Source: Alkalibacillus haloalkaliphilus (lineage in GTDB: Bacteria > Bacillota > Bacilli > Bacillales > Alkalibacillaceae). From it: a stretch of DNA of 64,000 bases. Of this stretch, positions 29,704-42,671 are shown one piece after another. The DNA is taken from NCBI RefSeq assembly GCF_007991275.1, contig NZ_BJYA01000020.1, positions 1 to 64,000 of the forward strand. The letters run 5' to 3'. Numbering within the stretch: position 1 is the first letter of the stretch; the number at the start of each line of letters is the position of its first letter. Under the pieces are notes generated by a model. The model did no database searches. It was given only the letters and a program-made list of their open reading frames with translations, and was not told the origin of the DNA. The position numbers and the translations under genes are program-made.

Positions 29704-31782
29704 ATGCCAAGAGAGTTCTCCTTAGACAAGTATCGAAATATCGGGATCATGGCACACATCGATGCCGGTAAAACAACAGCTACTGAACGTATTCTGTTCT
29801 ATACAGGTCGTATTCATAAGCTGGGAGAGACTCACGAAGGTGCATCCCAAATGGACTGGATGGATCAGGAGCAAGAGCGTGGTATCACGATCACTTCTGC
29901 TGCAACAACAGCCCAATGGAATGACCATCGTATTAATATTATCGATACGCCAGGACACGTAGACTTCACAGTAGAGGTTGAGCGTTCGTTACGTGTACTA
30001 GACGGTTCTGTAGCATTACTTGACGCTCAGTCAGGAGTTGAACCACAAACAGAAACTGTTTGGCGACAAGCTACTACCTATGGAGTTCCCCGTGTTGTAT
30101 TCATCAATAAGATGGACAAAATGGGAGCTGACTATCTATACTCTGTAGGTACTTTAGAAGACCGTCTAGGTGCTAACGCGCACCCAATTCAGTTACCAAT
30201 TGGTGCTGAAGATGACTTCGAAGGAATCATCGACTTAGTAGAAATGAAAGCTTACTTCTATGGAGATGATTTAGGTAACAAAATTACTACTGAGGATATC
30301 CCTGATGACTACAAAGATCAAGCTGAAGAGTACCGCACTCGTTTAGTTGAAGCAATCGCTGAATTAGACGAAGATCTAATGGAAAAGTATTTAGAAGGTG
30401 AAGAGTTCACAAACGATGAATTAAAGACAGCGATTCGTCGTGCAACTTGTGACGTTGAGTTCTACCCAGTATTAGTAGGTTCAGCGTTCAAGAACAAAGG
30501 TGTTCAACTACTTCTAAATGCGGTAATTGATTACCTACCTTCTCCATTAGACGTACCTGCAATCGAAGGTCATAGACCTGACACGGACGAAGAAATCATC
30601 CGTAAGTCTGATGATAACGAGCCATTCTCAGCTCTAGCATTCAAAGTTATGACAGACCCTTACGTTGGTAAGTTAACATTCTTCCGTGTTTACTCAGGAA
30701 CGCTAAAGAGCGGTTCATATGTTAAGAACGCGACTAAGAACAAGCGTGAGCGTGTTGGTCGTATCTTACAGATGCACGCTAATCACCGTGAAGAAGTATC
30801 AGAAGTGTTCGCTGGTGACATTGCTGGTGGTGTTGGTCTAAAAGACACAGCTACAGGTGACACTCTATGTGACGAGAAGGACTTAGTAATCCTTGAGTCT
30901 ATGGAATTCCCTGACCCAGTTATTGCGGTAGCAATTGAACCAAAATCAAAAGCTGACCAAGATAAAATGGCAGTGGCTTTAGGTAAGCTTGCTGAGGAAG
31001 ATCCAACATTCAAAACTGAAACTAACGAAGAGACTGGTCAGACGATCATTCATGGTATGGGTGAACTTCACCTAGACATTATCGTTGACCGTTTAAAGCG
31101 TGAGTTTAGGGTAGAAGCTAACGTTGGTGCTCCACAAGTTGCTTACCGTGAAACATTCCGTGCTTCTGCAGAAGTAGAAGGAAAGTTCGTACGTCAATCT
31201 GGTGGTCGTGGTCAATACGGTCACGTTTGGGTTAAGTTCGAGCCTAACGAAGAAGGTGCTGGATTCGAATTCCACGATAAAATCGTTGGTGGTGTTGTAC
31301 CACGCGAATACATTCCTTCTGTAGGTAAAGGAATTGAAGAAACAATGGAAACTGGTGTAGTTGCTGGTTATCCATTAATCGACATCAAAGCAACTTTATT
31401 TGATGGTTCATACCACGATGTAGACTCGAACGAAACAGCGTTCAAAGTAGCTGCATCAATGGCACTTAAAGAAGCGAAAAACAAGTGTAAGCCAGTACTT
31501 CTAGAGCCAATGATGAAAGTAGAAATCGTTGTCCCTGAAGAGTACATGGGCGATATTATGGGTGACGTTACTTCACGTCGTGGACGCGTAGAAGGTATGG
31601 GTACACGTGGTACCGCATCTGTAGTAGACGCATTCGTTCCACTATCTGAAATGTTCGGTTACGCTACATCATTACGTTCGAACACGCAAGGTCGCGGAAC
31701 TTACACAATGCACTTCAGCCACTATGAAGAAGTACCAAAATCAATTTCAGAAGAGATTATTAAGAAAAATAGTGGTCAATAA
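29704..31782 (+). CDS. fusA: Elongation factor G
   Basis: EF-G drives translocation of tRNA and mRNA on the ribosome. The 692 residues begin with a GTPase domain: P-loop AHIDAGKTT near 17, DTPGHVDF near 82, NKMDK near 136. Domain IV with [12 protein letters not shown] follows near 490. ATG 29704 follows GGAAGGAG, 41 bp after rpsG. No departure from the family was noticed. Confidence 0.98.
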   Translation: MPREFSLDKYRNIGIMAHIDAGKTTATERILFYTGRIHKLGETHEGASQMDWMDQEQERGITITSAATTAQWNDHRINIIDTPGHVDFTVEVERSLRVLDGSVALLDAQSGVEPQTETVWRQATTYGVPRVVFINKMDKMGADYLYSVGTLEDRLGANAHPIQLPIGAEDDFEGIIDLVEMKAYFYGDDLGNKITTEDIPDDYKDQAEEYRTRLVEAIAELDEDLMEKYLEGEEFTNDELKTAIRRATCDVEFYPVLVGSAFKNKGVQLLLNAVIDYLPSPLDVPAIEGHRPDTDEEIIRKSDDNEPFSALAFKVMTDPYVGKLTFFRVYSGTLKSGSYVKNATKNKRERVGRILQMHANHREEVSEVFAGDIAGGVGLKDTATGDTLCDEKDLVILESMEFPDPVIAVAIEPKSKADQDKMAVALGKLAEEDPTFKTETNEETGQTIIHGMGELHLDIIVDRLKREFRVEANVGAPQVAYRETFRASAEVEGKFVRQSGGRGQYGHVWVKFEPNEEGAGFEFHDKIVGGVVPREYIPSVGKGIEETMETGVVAGYPLIDIKATLFDGSYHDVDSNETAFKVAASMALKEAKNKCKPVLLEPMMKVEIVVPEEYMGDIMGDVTSRRGRVEGMGTRGTASVVDAFVPLSEMFGYATSLRSNTQGRGTYTMHFSHYEEVPKSISEEIIKKNSGQ

Positions 31783-31825
31783 TTGATTTTTTCGCTCAAA
31801 TTTCGTATAAAGGGTATTGTAAGAA

Positions 31826-31855
31826 GTTATCTTTCGGGTTTACTCGAAAGATAAC
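31826..31855 (+). other. Perfect hairpin between fusA and tuf
   Basis: GTTATCTTTCG (31826-31836) pairs with CGAAAGATAAC (31845-31855), 11 bp without mismatch. No T-run follows, so it is more likely an RNA-processing or stability element than a terminator. Confidence 0.6.
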
Positions 31856-31901
31856 CTAACAATATAAATACATTAAAAACATTTTTAAGGAGGAAATATA
31901 A

Positions 31902-33092
<1,191 letters not shown>

Positions 33093-33108
33093 TAACGTTT
33101 AACCTATA

Positions 33109-33138
33109 AAACTGCCGAGTTAATCTCGGCAGTTTTTT
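33109..33138 (+). terminator. Intrinsic terminator after tuf
   Basis: AAACTGCCGAG (33109-33119) pairs with CTCGGCAGTTT (33125-33135), followed by T. From here to the S10 promoters (33140-33285) I see no gene and no further clear element. Confidence 0.93.
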
Positions 33139-33285
33139 TCTTTATGGATCTGAAGTTTGGCTAGGCTTACTCATCTGTTGAATAACTTTAGACAAAATTC
33201 GCTGGAAGCTAGCGTATTTTTGTCAGCGCTCAAGCCATACTTTCAACCAATAAAATATCATAAATTCTGAATATTACTGTGAAGG

Positions 33286-33314
33286 TTGAAATAATTAGAT
33301 AGGGTTTGTATAAT
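33286..33314 (+). promoter_or_regulatory. S10 operon promoter, upstream copy
   Basis: TTGAAA (33286-33291), 17 bp, TATAAT (33309-33314). Confidence 0.85.
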
Positions 33315-33351
33315 AATTTGAGTGGCGGTGACAGAAATGTAGTGATGACAC

Positions 33352-33380
33352 TTGAAATTTCGTGTGTGATTTACTATAAT
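33352..33380 (+). promoter_or_regulatory. S10 operon promoter, downstream copy
   Basis: TTGAAA (33352-33357), 17 bp, TATAAT (33375-33380). Hexamers and spacing are identical to the copy 66 bp upstream. Confidence 0.85.
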
Positions 33381-33414
33381 AAGTAATGTTGCGGTCAAAC
33401 AAGGCGATGAAGTG

Positions 33415-33480
33415 GAAGGTTGCTGACACACCCGGCCCCTTTGCCATGGCAAGGTGTGGGGAAATTTCCGCGGAGAATGT
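33415..33480 (+). ncRNA. Structured S10 operon leader
   Basis: The leader before rpsJ contains CACACC (33427-33432) pairing with GGTGTG (33453-33458) around a perfect palindrome TTGCCATGGCAA (33441-33452), then palindromes GGAAATTTCC (33460-33469) and CCGCGG (33468-33473). It resembles leaders I recall before rpsJ in other bacilli, but its ligand and mechanism are not known to me. Confidence 0.5.
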
Positions 33481-33515
33481 CTGTTGAAAAGATAGGCGAA
33501 AAAGGAGGGAAAATA

Positions 33516-33824
33516 ATGGCAAATGAAAAGATTCGTATCAGATTAAAAGCTTATGATCACAAGATTTTAGATCAGTCAGCTGAAAAAATCGTAGACACGG
33601 CGAAGCGTGCGGGAGCAGATGTTTCTGGCCCAATCCCATTGCCAACAGAGCGCTCTATTTATACAATCTTACGTGCGACGCATAAGTACAAAGATGCTCG
33701 TGAGCAGTTTGAAATGCGTACACACAAGCGTTTGATTGATATTTTGAGCCCAACTCCACAAACAGTGGATTCTTTAATGCGTTTAGATTTACCGTCTGGC
33801 GTAGATATCGAAATTAAATTATAA
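33516..33824 (+). CDS. rpsJ: Ribosomal protein S10
   Basis: S10 is a 30S head protein and, as NusE, part of the antitermination complex. The 102 residues begin [15 protein letters not shown] and include the long loop with [17 protein letters not shown] 33516 follows AAAGGAGGG; earlier in-frame codons belong to the leader RNA. First gene of the S10-spc-alpha supercluster. Confidence 0.98.
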   Translation: MANEKIRIRLKAYDHKILDQSAEKIVDTAKRAGADVSGPIPLPTERSIYTILRATHKYKDAREQFEMRTHKRLIDILSPTPQTVDSLMRLDLPSGVDIEIKL

Positions 33825-33845
33825 ATTTTCTAGGAGGTGTAACGG

Positions 33846-34472
33846 ATGGCGAAAGGAATCTTAGGACGTAAAATCGGTATGACACAGCTTTTCTCTGATA
33901 ATGGAGAGCTAGTACCAGTAACAGTAATTCAAGCTGAAGGCAACACAGTTCTTCAGAAGAAAACAGATGAAAACGACGGCTATGAAGCAGTTCAGATCGG
34001 TTTTGCTAACCAAAAGAAAAATAACGTGAAGAAAGCAGAAAAAGGTCATGCTGAGAAAGCAGGAGCTGAACCTAAGCGCTTCGTTCGCGAAGTCCGTGAC
34101 GCAGAGCTTGACGAATATGAAGTTGGTCAAGAGTTAAGCGTTGATCTTTTTGAAGCTGGACAGTACGTTGATGTTACAGGTACTTCAAAAGGTAAAGGTT
34201 ATCAAGGTGCAATTAAGCGCCATAACCAAGGACGTGGACATGAGACGCACGGTTCACACTTCCATCGCTCACCAGGTTCAATTGGTGTAATGGGAGCAGC
34301 GCGCGTATTTAAAGGTATGAAAGGCGCTGGACAAATGGGTGGAGAAACAGTAACAATCCAAAACCTAGAAGTGGTTAAAGTTGATGCTGAAAACGACCTA
34401 ATCCTAATTAAAGGAAATGTACCAGGCCCGAAAAAATCTTACGTAAAAATCGAAAGTGCGGTTAAGGCGTAA
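33846..34472 (+). CDS. rplC: Ribosomal protein L3
   Basis: L3 starts 50S assembly and reaches to the peptidyl-transferase centre. The 208 residues begin [16 protein letters not shown] and contain the extended loop region with [19 protein letters not shown] near 128-146. ATG 33846 follows TAGGAGGTG. Confidence 0.98.
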   Translation: MAKGILGRKIGMTQLFSDNGELVPVTVIQAEGNTVLQKKTDENDGYEAVQIGFANQKKNNVKKAEKGHAEKAGAEPKRFVREVRDAELDEYEVGQELSVDLFEAGQYVDVTGTSKGKGYQGAIKRHNQGRGHETHGSHFHRSPGSIGVMGAARVFKGMKGAGQMGGETVTIQNLEVVKVDAENDLILIKGNVPGPKKSYVKIESAVKA

Positions 34473-34500
34473 CAATTAACTAACGAAGGGAGGATATGTC

Positions 34501-35124
34501 ATGCCTAAAGTAGCACTATATAACCAATCAGGTTCACAAGTTGGAGATGCTGAACTTGTAGAAAGCGTGTTTGGTATTGAGCCTAACGAGAATGTTTTAC
34601 ATGATGCTGTTATTATGCAGAAAGCAAGCCAGCGTCAAGGAACTCATAAAGTAAAAGGTCGCTCTGAAGTTAATGGTGGAGGACGTAAGCCGTGGCGCCA
34701 GAAAGGTACAGGCCGTGCACGTCAAGGGTCAATCCGCTCACCTCAGTGGGTTGGTGGTGGAACAGTATTTGGTCCAACGCCTCGTAGCTACAGCTACAAG
34801 CTACCTAAAAAGGTTCGTCGTTTAGCTTTAGTATCTGCATTAGCAACGAAAGTTAAAACAGACGACATTTACGTGTTAGATGAACTAAACATCGACGCAC
34901 CAAAAACAAAAGAGATTGTTACAATGCTAAACAACTTCAACTTAGAAGGTAAAACTTTAATTGTAACAGCAAATCAAAACGAGAATGTTGAACGTTCAGT
35001 TAACAACATTCATGGAGTAGATGTATTATCAGTTGATGAGATCAACGTATTAGATTTAGTGAAGCATGACACGCTGCTTATTACTAAGGAAGCAGCTGAT
35101 CAAGCAGGGGAGGTGCTTGCATAA
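34501..35124 (+). CDS. rplD: Ribosomal protein L4
   Basis: L4 lines the exit tunnel; in E. coli it also represses the S10 operon. The 207 residues have the tunnel loop with [19 protein letters not shown] near 57-75, whose macrolide-contact residues look normal. ATG 34501 follows AAGGGAGG. The stop overlaps the rplW start (TAATG). Confidence 0.98.
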   Translation: MPKVALYNQSGSQVGDAELVESVFGIEPNENVLHDAVIMQKASQRQGTHKVKGRSEVNGGGRKPWRQKGTGRARQGSIRSPQWVGGGTVFGPTPRSYSYKLPKKVRRLALVSALATKVKTDDIYVLDELNIDAPKTKEIVTMLNNFNLEGKTLIVTANQNENVERSVNNIHGVDVLSVDEINVLDLVKHDTLLITKEAADQAGEVLA

Positions 35125-35414
35125 TGAAAGAACCAAGAGATATCATTAAGCGCCCAGTAATTACAGAACACTCTGCGGATTTAATGGCTGAGAAGAAATA
35201 TACGTTTGAAGTATCTACTAAAGCTAACAAGACTGAGATCAAAAGTGCTGTAGAAGAGATCTTTAACGTAAAAGTAGAAAAAGTTAACACGTTAAACTTA
35301 AAAGGTAAGTTTAGAAGAATGGGCCGTTACGGTGGATACCGTCCTGACCGTAAAAAAGCTATCGTTCAACTTGCTCAAGACAGTGAAGACCTAGACTTTT
35401 TCGAAACAGTATAA
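35124..35414 (+). CDS. rplW: Ribosomal protein L23
   Basis: L23 sits at the tunnel exit and docks trigger factor and SRP. The 96 residues contain [21 protein letters not shown] near the N-terminus in the two pieces [11 protein letters not shown] and KKYTFEV, and [15 protein letters not shown] at the end. Start overlaps the rplD stop by one base. Confidence 0.97.
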   Translation: MKEPRDIIKRPVITEHSADLMAEKKYTFEVSTKANKTEIKSAVEEIFNVKVEKVNTLNLKGKFRRMGRYGGYRPDRKKAIVQLAQDSEDLDFFETV

Positions 35415-35445
35415 ATAATAAACTTTTAAAAGGAGGGAAAAAAAG

Positions 35446-36276
35446 ATGGCGATTAAAAAGTATAAACCAACCACAAACGGACGTCGTTTTATGACAACAT
35501 TAACAAATGATGAAATCACGACGTCTACACCGGAAAAATCCCTACTTGCACCAATCAAGAAACGTGCAGGTCGTAATAACCAAGGGAGAATTTCAGTTCG
35601 TCATCAAGGTGGAGGCCATAAGCGTAAATATCGTATTATCGATTTCAAGCGTGAGAAAGATGGTATACCAGGACGCGTTGCTACTATCGAATACGATCCA
35701 AACCGTTCAGCGAACATCGCATTAGTTCACTATGCAGACGGTGAAAAGCGCTATATTCTTGCACCTAAAGGTCTAAAAGTAGACCAAGAAATTATGTCAG
35801 GTGAAAATGCAGATATCCAATTAGGTAATGCATTACCACTTAAAAACATTCCAGTAGGTTCAACAGTCCATAACATCGAGCTAAAACCAGGTCGTGGTGG
35901 ACAGTTAGTACGTTCAGCTGGTTCACAAGCACAAGTGTTAGGACGCGAAGAGAAGTACGTATTAGTACGTCTTGCTTCAGGTGAGACTCGTCGCATTCTT
36001 TCAACTTGCCGTGCGACAATCGGTCAAGTAGGTAACAATGAACATGAACTTGTAAAAGTAGGTAAAGCAGGTCGTAGTCGTTGGAAAGGTGTTCGCCCAA
36101 CAGTACGTGGTTCTGTTATGAACCCTAGTGATCACCCACACGGTGGTGGTGAAGGACGCGCTCCAATCGGTATGCCGTCTCCAGTTACTCCATGGGGTAA
36201 ACCTACGCTTGGATATAAGACACGTAAGCGTAACAAGAGTTCAGATAAATATATTGTACGTCGTCGTAAGAAGTAA
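35446..36276 (+). CDS. rplB: Ribosomal protein L2
   Basis: L2 is needed for subunit joining and peptidyl transfer. The 276 residues include [18 protein letters not shown] near 43-60 and the highly conserved C-terminal [18 protein letters not shown] near 225-242 with its key histidine. ATG 35446 follows AAGGAGGG. Confidence 0.98.
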   Translation: MAIKKYKPTTNGRRFMTTLTNDEITTSTPEKSLLAPIKKRAGRNNQGRISVRHQGGGHKRKYRIIDFKREKDGIPGRVATIEYDPNRSANIALVHYADGEKRYILAPKGLKVDQEIMSGENADIQLGNALPLKNIPVGSTVHNIELKPGRGGQLVRSAGSQAQVLGREEKYVLVRLASGETRRILSTCRATIGQVGNNEHELVKVGKAGRSRWKGVRPTVRGSVMNPSDHPHGGGEGRAPIGMPSPVTPWGKPTLGYKTRKRNKSSDKYIVRRRKK

Positions 36277-36327
36277 TGGTGGTAAGCAACCCAAACAAGT
36301 TGCTTAAACTCGAAGGGAGGTTTATTG

Positions 36328-36606
36328 ATGGGTCGTAGTTTGAAAAAAGGACCTTTCGCGGATGATCATCTGATGAAGAAGATCGAGAAGTTAAATGAAA
36401 CTAAGGATTCGCAAGTTATTAAAACTTGGTCTCGTCGTTCTACAGTCTTTCCACAGTTCGTAGGACACACAATTGCTGTATATGATGGTCGTAAACATGT
36501 ACCTGTATATGTAACAGAAGATATGGTTGGACACAAACTTGGAGAGTTCGCTCCAACACGTACTTTCAAAGGTCACTCTGGTGACGATAAGAAAACAAAA
36601 CGCTAG
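36328..36606 (+). CDS. rpsS: Ribosomal protein S19
   Basis: S19 is a 30S head protein near the A-site. The 92 residues begin [10 protein letters not shown] and include [24 protein letters not shown] 36328 is used because AAGGGAGG is 7 bases upstream; the TTG one codon earlier is less well placed. Confidence 0.97.
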   Translation: MGRSLKKGPFADDHLMKKIEKLNETKDSQVIKTWSRRSTVFPQFVGHTIAVYDGRKHVPVYVTEDMVGHKLGEFAPTRTFKGHSGDDKKTKR

Positions 36607-36625
36607 ATGAGAGGAGGTTTGCATG

Positions 36626-36970
36626 ATGCAACAAGCTAAAGCTGTAGCTAAAACGGTTCGTATCGCTCCTCGTAAAGCTCGTTTAGTTATCGATTTAATT
36701 CGAGGAAAAGATGTAGGCGAAGCTATCGCAACACTTAAGCACACAAACCGTGCAGCATCACCAGACATTGAAAAAGTTTTAAACTCTGCTATCGCAAACG
36801 CAGAGCACAACTATGAATTAGATATTGATAACTTAGTTGTTTCTGAAGCATATGTAAATGAAGGTGTAACACTTAAGAGGTTCCGCCCACGTGCACAAGG
36901 TCGTGCGAGCGCAATTAACAAGCGCACAAGCCACATTACAGTTGTGGTATCAGAAAAGAAGGAGGGATAA
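36626..36970 (+). CDS. rplV: Ribosomal protein L22
   Basis: L22 lines the exit tunnel. The 114 residues contain [17 protein letters not shown] near 12-28 and the tunnel hairpin [21 protein letters not shown] near 84-104, shown here as [22 protein letters not shown] 36626 sits 7 bases after GAGGAGG; ATG 36623 directly before it is possible and would add one residue. Confidence 0.96.
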   Translation: MQQAKAVAKTVRIAPRKARLVIDLIRGKDVGEAIATLKHTNRAASPDIEKVLNSAIANAEHNYELDIDNLVVSEAYVNEGVTLKRFRPRAQGRASAINKRTSHITVVVSEKKEG

Positions 36971-36973
36971 GTA

Positions 36974-37615
36974 GTGGGTCAAAAAATCAACCCTAAAGGT
37001 CTTCGTGTTGGCGTAATTCGTGACTGGGAATCAAAATGGTACGCTGAAAACGATTATGCTGAACTATTACATGAAGACATTAAAATTCGTGAATATATTC
37101 AAGATCGTCTAAAAGACTCAGCGGTTTCAAAAGTTGATATCGAGCGCGCAGCTAACCGTGTTAACATTTCGGTTCACACTGCTAAGCCAGGTATGGTTAT
37201 TGGTAAAGGTGGTTCAGAAGTTGAAAACCTACGTAACCAACTAAACCATTTAACTGGTAAACGTGTTCATATTAATATCGTTGAAGTTAAGAAGCCAGAA
37301 TTAGATGCAACTCTAGTTGCTGACAATATTGCTCGTCAATTAGAAAATCGTGTATCTTTCCGTCGTGTACAGAAACAAGCAATCCAACGCGCTATGCGTT
37401 CAGGAGCTAAAGGTGTTAAAACACAAGTTTCAGGTCGTCTAGGCGGAGCGGACATTGCACGTGCTGAACAATACAACGAAGGAACTGTACCACTTCACAC
37501 ACTTCGTGCAGACATCGACTATGGTACTGCAGAAGCTGACACTACTTACGGTAAGTTAGGTGTTAAAGTGTGGATCTATCGTGGTGAAGTCCTTCCAACA
37601 AAAACTAATGAATAA
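36974..37615 (+). CDS. rpsC: Ribosomal protein S3
   Basis: S3 forms the mRNA entry site with S4 and S5. The 213 residues have a KH domain with the [12 protein letters not shown] loop near 73-84 and the C-terminal domain ending [14 protein letters not shown] 36974 is 3 bp after rplV; its ribosome site GGAGGG lies inside the end of rplV. Confidence 0.98.
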   Translation: MGQKINPKGLRVGVIRDWESKWYAENDYAELLHEDIKIREYIQDRLKDSAVSKVDIERAANRVNISVHTAKPGMVIGKGGSEVENLRNQLNHLTGKRVHINIVEVKKPELDATLVADNIARQLENRVSFRRVQKQAIQRAMRSGAKGVKTQVSGRLGGADIARAEQYNEGTVPLHTLRADIDYGTAEADTTYGKLGVKVWIYRGEVLPTKTNE

Positions 37616-37633
37616 GGAAGGGGGATCAGCAAT

Positions 37634-38261
<628 letters not shown>

Positions 38262-38280
38262 TTGAGAGGAGGTTACCTCA

Positions 38281-38544
38281 ATGGCTGATCGTAATTCTCG
38301 TAAGGTGTATAGTGGTCGTGTTGTTTCAGATAAGATGGATAAAACAATTACTGTTTTAGTTGAAACGTATAAATTCCACCCACTATATGGTAAGCGTGTT
38401 AAATACTCAAAGAAATTTAAAGCTCATGATGAAAACAATCAAGCTAAAAAAGGTGACGTTGTAAGCATTATGGAAACTCGTCCATTATCAGCAAGTAAAC
38501 GTTTCCGCTTAGTCGAAATCGTAGAAGAAGCTGTTGTTATTTAA
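38281..38544 (+). CDS. rpsQ: Ribosomal protein S17
   Basis: S17 is a primary 16S rRNA-binding protein. The 87 residues have the OB fold with [17 protein letters not shown] near 12-28 and [18 protein letters not shown] near 59-76. ATG 38281 follows GAGAGGAGG. Confidence 0.97.
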   Translation: MADRNSRKVYSGRVVSDKMDKTITVLVETYKFHPLYGKRVKYSKKFKAHDENNQAKKGDVVSIMETRPLSASKRFRLVEIVEEAVVI

Positions 38545-38587
38545 TAAATGATCGCTCGGAATAGTTCCGAAGGGAGGTTGTATTTGT

Positions 38588-38956
38588 ATGATTCAACAAG
38601 AAAGTCGTTTAAAAGTTGCTGACAATTCTGGTGCTCGTGAAGTACAAACGATCAAAGTACTAGGTGGCTCTGGACGTAAAACAGCTAACATTGGTGATGT
38701 AATTGTTTGTTCAGTGAAACAAGCAACACCAGGCGGCGTTGTTAAAAAAGGCGAAATTGTTAGAGCTGTAATTGTACGTTCAAAGAGTGGTGCTCGTCGT
38801 AAAGATGGTTCATACATTCGTTTCGACGAAAATGCGGCTGTTATCGTACGTGAAGATAAAAGCCCACGCGGAACTCGTATCTTCGGACCTGTTGCACGTG
38901 AACTACGTGAAAACAAGTTTATGAAGATCGTTTCCCTAGCTCCAGAAGTTTTATAA
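38588..38956 (+). CDS. rplN: Ribosomal protein L14
   Basis: L14 lies at the subunit interface. The 122 residues begin [19 protein letters not shown] and include DENAAVIV and [15 protein letters not shown] near the end. ATG 38588 follows GAAGGGAGG. Confidence 0.98.
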   Translation: MIQQESRLKVADNSGAREVQTIKVLGGSGRKTANIGDVIVCSVKQATPGGVVKKGEIVRAVIVRSKSGARRKDGSYIRFDENAAVIVREDKSPRGTRIFGPVARELRENKFMKIVSLAPEVL

Positions 38957-38992
38957 TAGAGAAAAAAAGCCTTGTAAGGAGGTGCACGATTC

Positions 38993-39304
38993 ATGCATGT
39001 AAAAAAAGGCGATAAAGTAAGAGTTATTTCCGGTAAAGATAAAGGGAAAGAAGGCACAATTCTAGAAGCATTTCCTAAGAAGGATCGTATTGTGGTAGAA
39101 GGTGTTAACTATATGAAAAAGCACACACAGCCTTCTCAAGAAAACCCACAAGGCGGAATTTTAAACCAAGAAGCACCAATTCATGTTTCTAACGTTATGC
39201 CTATTGATCCAAACACTAATGAACCGACTCGTGTTGGTTATGAAGTTCGTGACGGTAACAAAGTTCGCATAGCTAAGAAGTCTGGTGAACCTTTAGATAA
39301 ATAG
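38993..39304 (+). CDS. rplX: Ribosomal protein L24
   Basis: L24 is an early 50S assembly protein with an N-terminal KOW motif ([19 protein letters not shown]). The 103 residues match the family. ATG 38993 follows TAAGGAGGTG. Confidence 0.97.
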   Translation: MHVKKGDKVRVISGKDKGKEGTILEAFPKKDRIVVEGVNYMKKHTQPSQENPQGGILNQEAPIHVSNVMPIDPNTNEPTRVGYEVRDGNKVRIAKKSGEPLDK

Positions 39305-39331
39305 TTCTCGTGATGAAAGGAGGTCTACTTG

Positions 39332-40082
<751 letters not shown>

Positions 40083-40111
40083 GCCCATAGCAGGGAAGGA
40101 GGTAATGAGAA

Positions 40112-40510
40112 ATGGCAATGACAGATCCAATTGCAGATCTATTAACAAGAATTCGTAATGCAAACATGGTACGTCATGAACAATTGGAAGTACCTGCTTC
40201 GAAATTGAAGCAAGAGATCGTTGAAATCTTAAAGCGTGAAGGTTTCATTCGTGACTACGAATATATTGAAGACAACAAGCAAGGCGTACTACGTCTTTTC
40301 CTAAAATACGGTTCAAGTGATGAGCGTGTTATTACAGGAATTAAGAAGATTAGTAAGCCAGGGCTACGTGTTTACGCGAAAGCTGAAGAGCTACCTCGTG
40401 TATTAAACGGTCTAGGTATCGCTGTTATTTCAACTAGTAAAGGTGTTTTAACGGATAAAGAAGCTCGTCAACAAGCGGTAGGCGGCGAAGTGCTAGCTTA
40501 CGTTTGGTAA
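40112..40510 (+). CDS. rpsH: Ribosomal protein S8
   Basis: S8 binds the central domain of 16S rRNA; in E. coli it represses the spc operon. The 132 residues begin [18 protein letters not shown] and end with the [22 protein letters not shown] region. ATG 40112 follows GAAGGAGGT. Confidence 0.98.
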   Translation: MAMTDPIADLLTRIRNANMVRHEQLEVPASKLKQEIVEILKREGFIRDYEYIEDNKQGVLRLFLKYGSSDERVITGIKKISKPGLRVYAKAEELPRVLNGLGIAVISTSKGVLTDKEARQQAVGGEVLAYVW

Positions 40511-40541
40511 TCACTATTGAACAGTCAGGAGGTGTAAAGGA

Positions 40542-41078
40542 ATGTCTCGTGTAGGATTAAAACCAGTAGAAATTCCAAACGATGTAGAAGTAAACGTAGA
40601 TGGTACTTTAGTTTCTGTTAAAGGTCCTAAAGGTGAACTATCACGTTCAATTCATGAAGATATGAAAGTTAACATTGACGGCAATGTTTTAACTGTTGAG
40701 CGTCCAAGCGAAAACAAAAAGCACCGTTCAGTTCACGGTACAACGCGTAGTAACATCGCAAACATGATCGAAGGTGTATCTAAAGGTTTCGAAAAAGCTT
40801 TAGAAATCCAAGGTGTTGGTTACCGTGCACAATTACAAGGTCAGAAGCTAGTTGTTAACGCTGGTTACTCTCACCCAGTAGAGATTGAACCTGTAGAAGG
40901 TATTGATATTGAGTGCCCATCTAACACTCGTATCCTTGTAAAAGGAATCGATAAGGAACTAGTTGGTGCGGTTGCAGCAAATATCCGCGCAATCCGTACG
41001 CCAGAGCCTTATAAAGGTAAAGGTATTCGTTACGAAAATGAGCGTGTACGTATTAAAGAAGGTAAGACTGCTAAATAA
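40542..41078 (+). CDS. rplF: Ribosomal protein L6
   Basis: L6 lies near the factor-binding site. The 178 residues hold two similar domains and the conserved [21 protein letters not shown] near the C-terminus, given here as [17 protein letters not shown] 40542 follows CAGGAGGTG. Confidence 0.98.
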   Translation: MSRVGLKPVEIPNDVEVNVDGTLVSVKGPKGELSRSIHEDMKVNIDGNVLTVERPSENKKHRSVHGTTRSNIANMIEGVSKGFEKALEIQGVGYRAQLQGQKLVVNAGYSHPVEIEPVEGIDIECPSNTRILVKGIDKELVGAVAANIRAIRTPEPYKGKGIRYENERVRIKEGKTAK

Positions 41079-41110
41079 TTTCCGTTAAAAGACAGAAAGG
41101 AGTGACCTAG

Positions 41111-41473
41111 ATGATTACGAAGCAAGATAAAAACGCTACTCGTAAGAAGCGTCATAGCCGTGTTCGTCGTCATTTAACCGGTACATCTGAGCGTCCTCGC
41201 TTAAATGTTTACCGTTCAAATAAGCACATTTATGCACAATTGATTGATGATCTTGCTGGTGTAACTGTTGCAAGCGCATCTACAGTTGATAAAGAATTTA
41301 AAGGTGAATCAACAGGTAATGTTGATGCTGCGAAACAAGTTGGCGAGTTAGTCGCTAAGCGTGCTGTAGAAAAAGGTTTTAAATCAGTTGTCTTTGATCG
41401 CGGTGGTTACTTATACCATGGACGTGTAGAAGCACTAGCTGAAGCTGCTCGTGAAGCAGGATTAGAATTTTAA
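41111..41473 (+). CDS. rplR: Ribosomal protein L18
   Basis: L18 binds 5S rRNA with L5. The 120 residues start with a basic tail ([17 protein letters not shown]) and contain [18 protein letters not shown] and [15 protein letters not shown] 41111 follows GAAAGGAGTG. Confidence 0.97.
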   Translation: MITKQDKNATRKKRHSRVRRHLTGTSERPRLNVYRSNKHIYAQLIDDLAGVTVASASTVDKEFKGESTGNVDAAKQVGELVAKRAVEKGFKSVVFDRGGYLYHGRVEALAEAAREAGLEF

Positions 41474-41497
41474 TCAAGTCGTAAAGGAGGGAAAGGC

Positions 41498-42001
41498 ATG
41501 AATAAACAAATCGATCCAAGCAAGCTTGATATAGAAGAGCGTGTAGTTACTGTAAATCGTGTATCTAAAGTTGTGAAGGGTGGTCGCCGTTTCCGTTTCA
41601 CAGCACTAGTTGTTGTTGGTGACAAGAATGGTCACGTTGGTTTCGGTACTGGTAAAGCACATGAGGTACCAGAAGCAATTCGTAAAGCAATTGAAGACGG
41701 TAAGAAGAACTTAGTGCGTGTACCTATCGTTGGTACGACAATTCCACATCAAATCCATGGTCAGTTTGGCGCTGGAAACATCTTATTGAAGCCAGCTTCA
41801 GAAGGTACTGGAGTTATCGCAGGTGGTCCGGTTCGTGCAGTGTTAGAACTAGCAGGTGTTCAAGACATCTTATCAAAATCATTAGGTTCAAACACTCCAA
41901 TCAACATGGTACGTGCTACAATCCAAGGCTTAAGCGAACTTAAGTCTGCTGAAGACGTAGCAAAACTACGCGGTAAATCAGTTGAGGAACTGTTAGGATA
42001 A
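41498..42001 (+). CDS. rpsE: Ribosomal protein S5
   Basis: S5 acts in decoding fidelity and mRNA entry. The 167 residues include the loop [20 protein letters not shown] near 19-38 where spectinomycin-resistance changes arise; it appears normal. ATG 41498 follows AAAGGAGGG. Confidence 0.98.
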   Translation: MNKQIDPSKLDIEERVVTVNRVSKVVKGGRRFRFTALVVVGDKNGHVGFGTGKAHEVPEAIRKAIEDGKKNLVRVPIVGTTIPHQIHGQFGAGNILLKPASEGTGVIAGGPVRAVLELAGVQDILSKSLGSNTPINMVRATIQGLSELKSAEDVAKLRGKSVEELLG

Positions 42002-42013
42002 GGAGGGATAACC

Positions 42014-42196
42014 ATGGCAAATAAAGTAGAAATTACCCTCACACGCAGCGTGATCGGTCGTAAACAAGATCAACGTGATACAGTAAAAGCTCTAGGCTTA
42101 AATAAAATTAGCCAAACAGTCGTTCATGACGATACAGATGCTATTCGTGGCATGATTAACAAAGTGTCTCACTTAGTTGAAGTAAAAGAAGCGTAA
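42014..42196 (+). CDS. rpmD: Ribosomal protein L30
   Basis: A 60-residue L30 protein beginning [17 protein letters not shown] with [10 protein letters not shown] and [15 protein letters not shown] 42014 follows AAGGAGGG, 12 bp after rpsE. Confidence 0.97.
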   Translation: MANKVEITLTRSVIGRKQDQRDTVKALGLNKISQTVVHDDTDAIRGMINKVSHLVEVKEA

Positions 42197-42230
42197 GTAA
42201 CGATTATCGTAAAGAGGAGGTGCTCGACGG

Positions 42231-42671
42231 ATGAAACTTCATGAGTTAAAAAGAGCTGAAGGCTCTCGTAAAAAACGTAATCGTGTAGGTCGTGGAATGT
42301 CTACAGGCAATGGTAAAACATCAGGCCGTGGTCATAAAGGACAAAAAGCACGTTCAGGCGGTAACGTACGTCCTGGTTTCGAAGGTGGTCAAATGCCTTT
42401 ATACCAGCGCCTACCAAAACGTGGTTTTACGAACATTAACCGAAAAGAATATACAATTGTCAATTTAGACACTCTTAATCGTTTTGAAGAAGGAACTGAA
42501 GTAACGCCAGAACTTCTATTAGAAACTGGTGCGATCAGCAAGATTAAAGCAGGAGTTAAAGTACTAGGTAATGGTAGCCTAGATAAAAATCTGACTGTTA
42601 AAGCTGATAAGTTCTCTGCTTCTGCTAAAGAAGCTATTGAAGCGGCAGGCGGTCAAACTGAGGTGATTTAA
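42231..42671 (+). CDS. rplO: Ribosomal protein L15
   Basis: L15 is a late 50S assembly protein. The 146 residues have the basic glycine-rich N-terminus ([19 protein letters not shown] near 21-39) and globular C-terminal half. ATG 42231 follows GAGGAGGTG. Its stop overlaps secY as TAATG. Confidence 0.98.
   Translation: MKLHELKRAEGSRKKRNRVGRGMSTGNGKTSGRGHKGQKARSGGNVRPGFEGGQMPLYQRLPKRGFTNINRKEYTIVNLDTLNRFEEGTEVTPELLLETGAISKIKAGVKVLGNGSLDKNLTVKADKFSASAKEAIEAAGGQTEVI

Noticed and set aside
34501-37000. Macrolide-resistance changes in L4 or L22
   Set aside because: Tunnel-loop residues look normal by eye; no insertion or deletion was seen.
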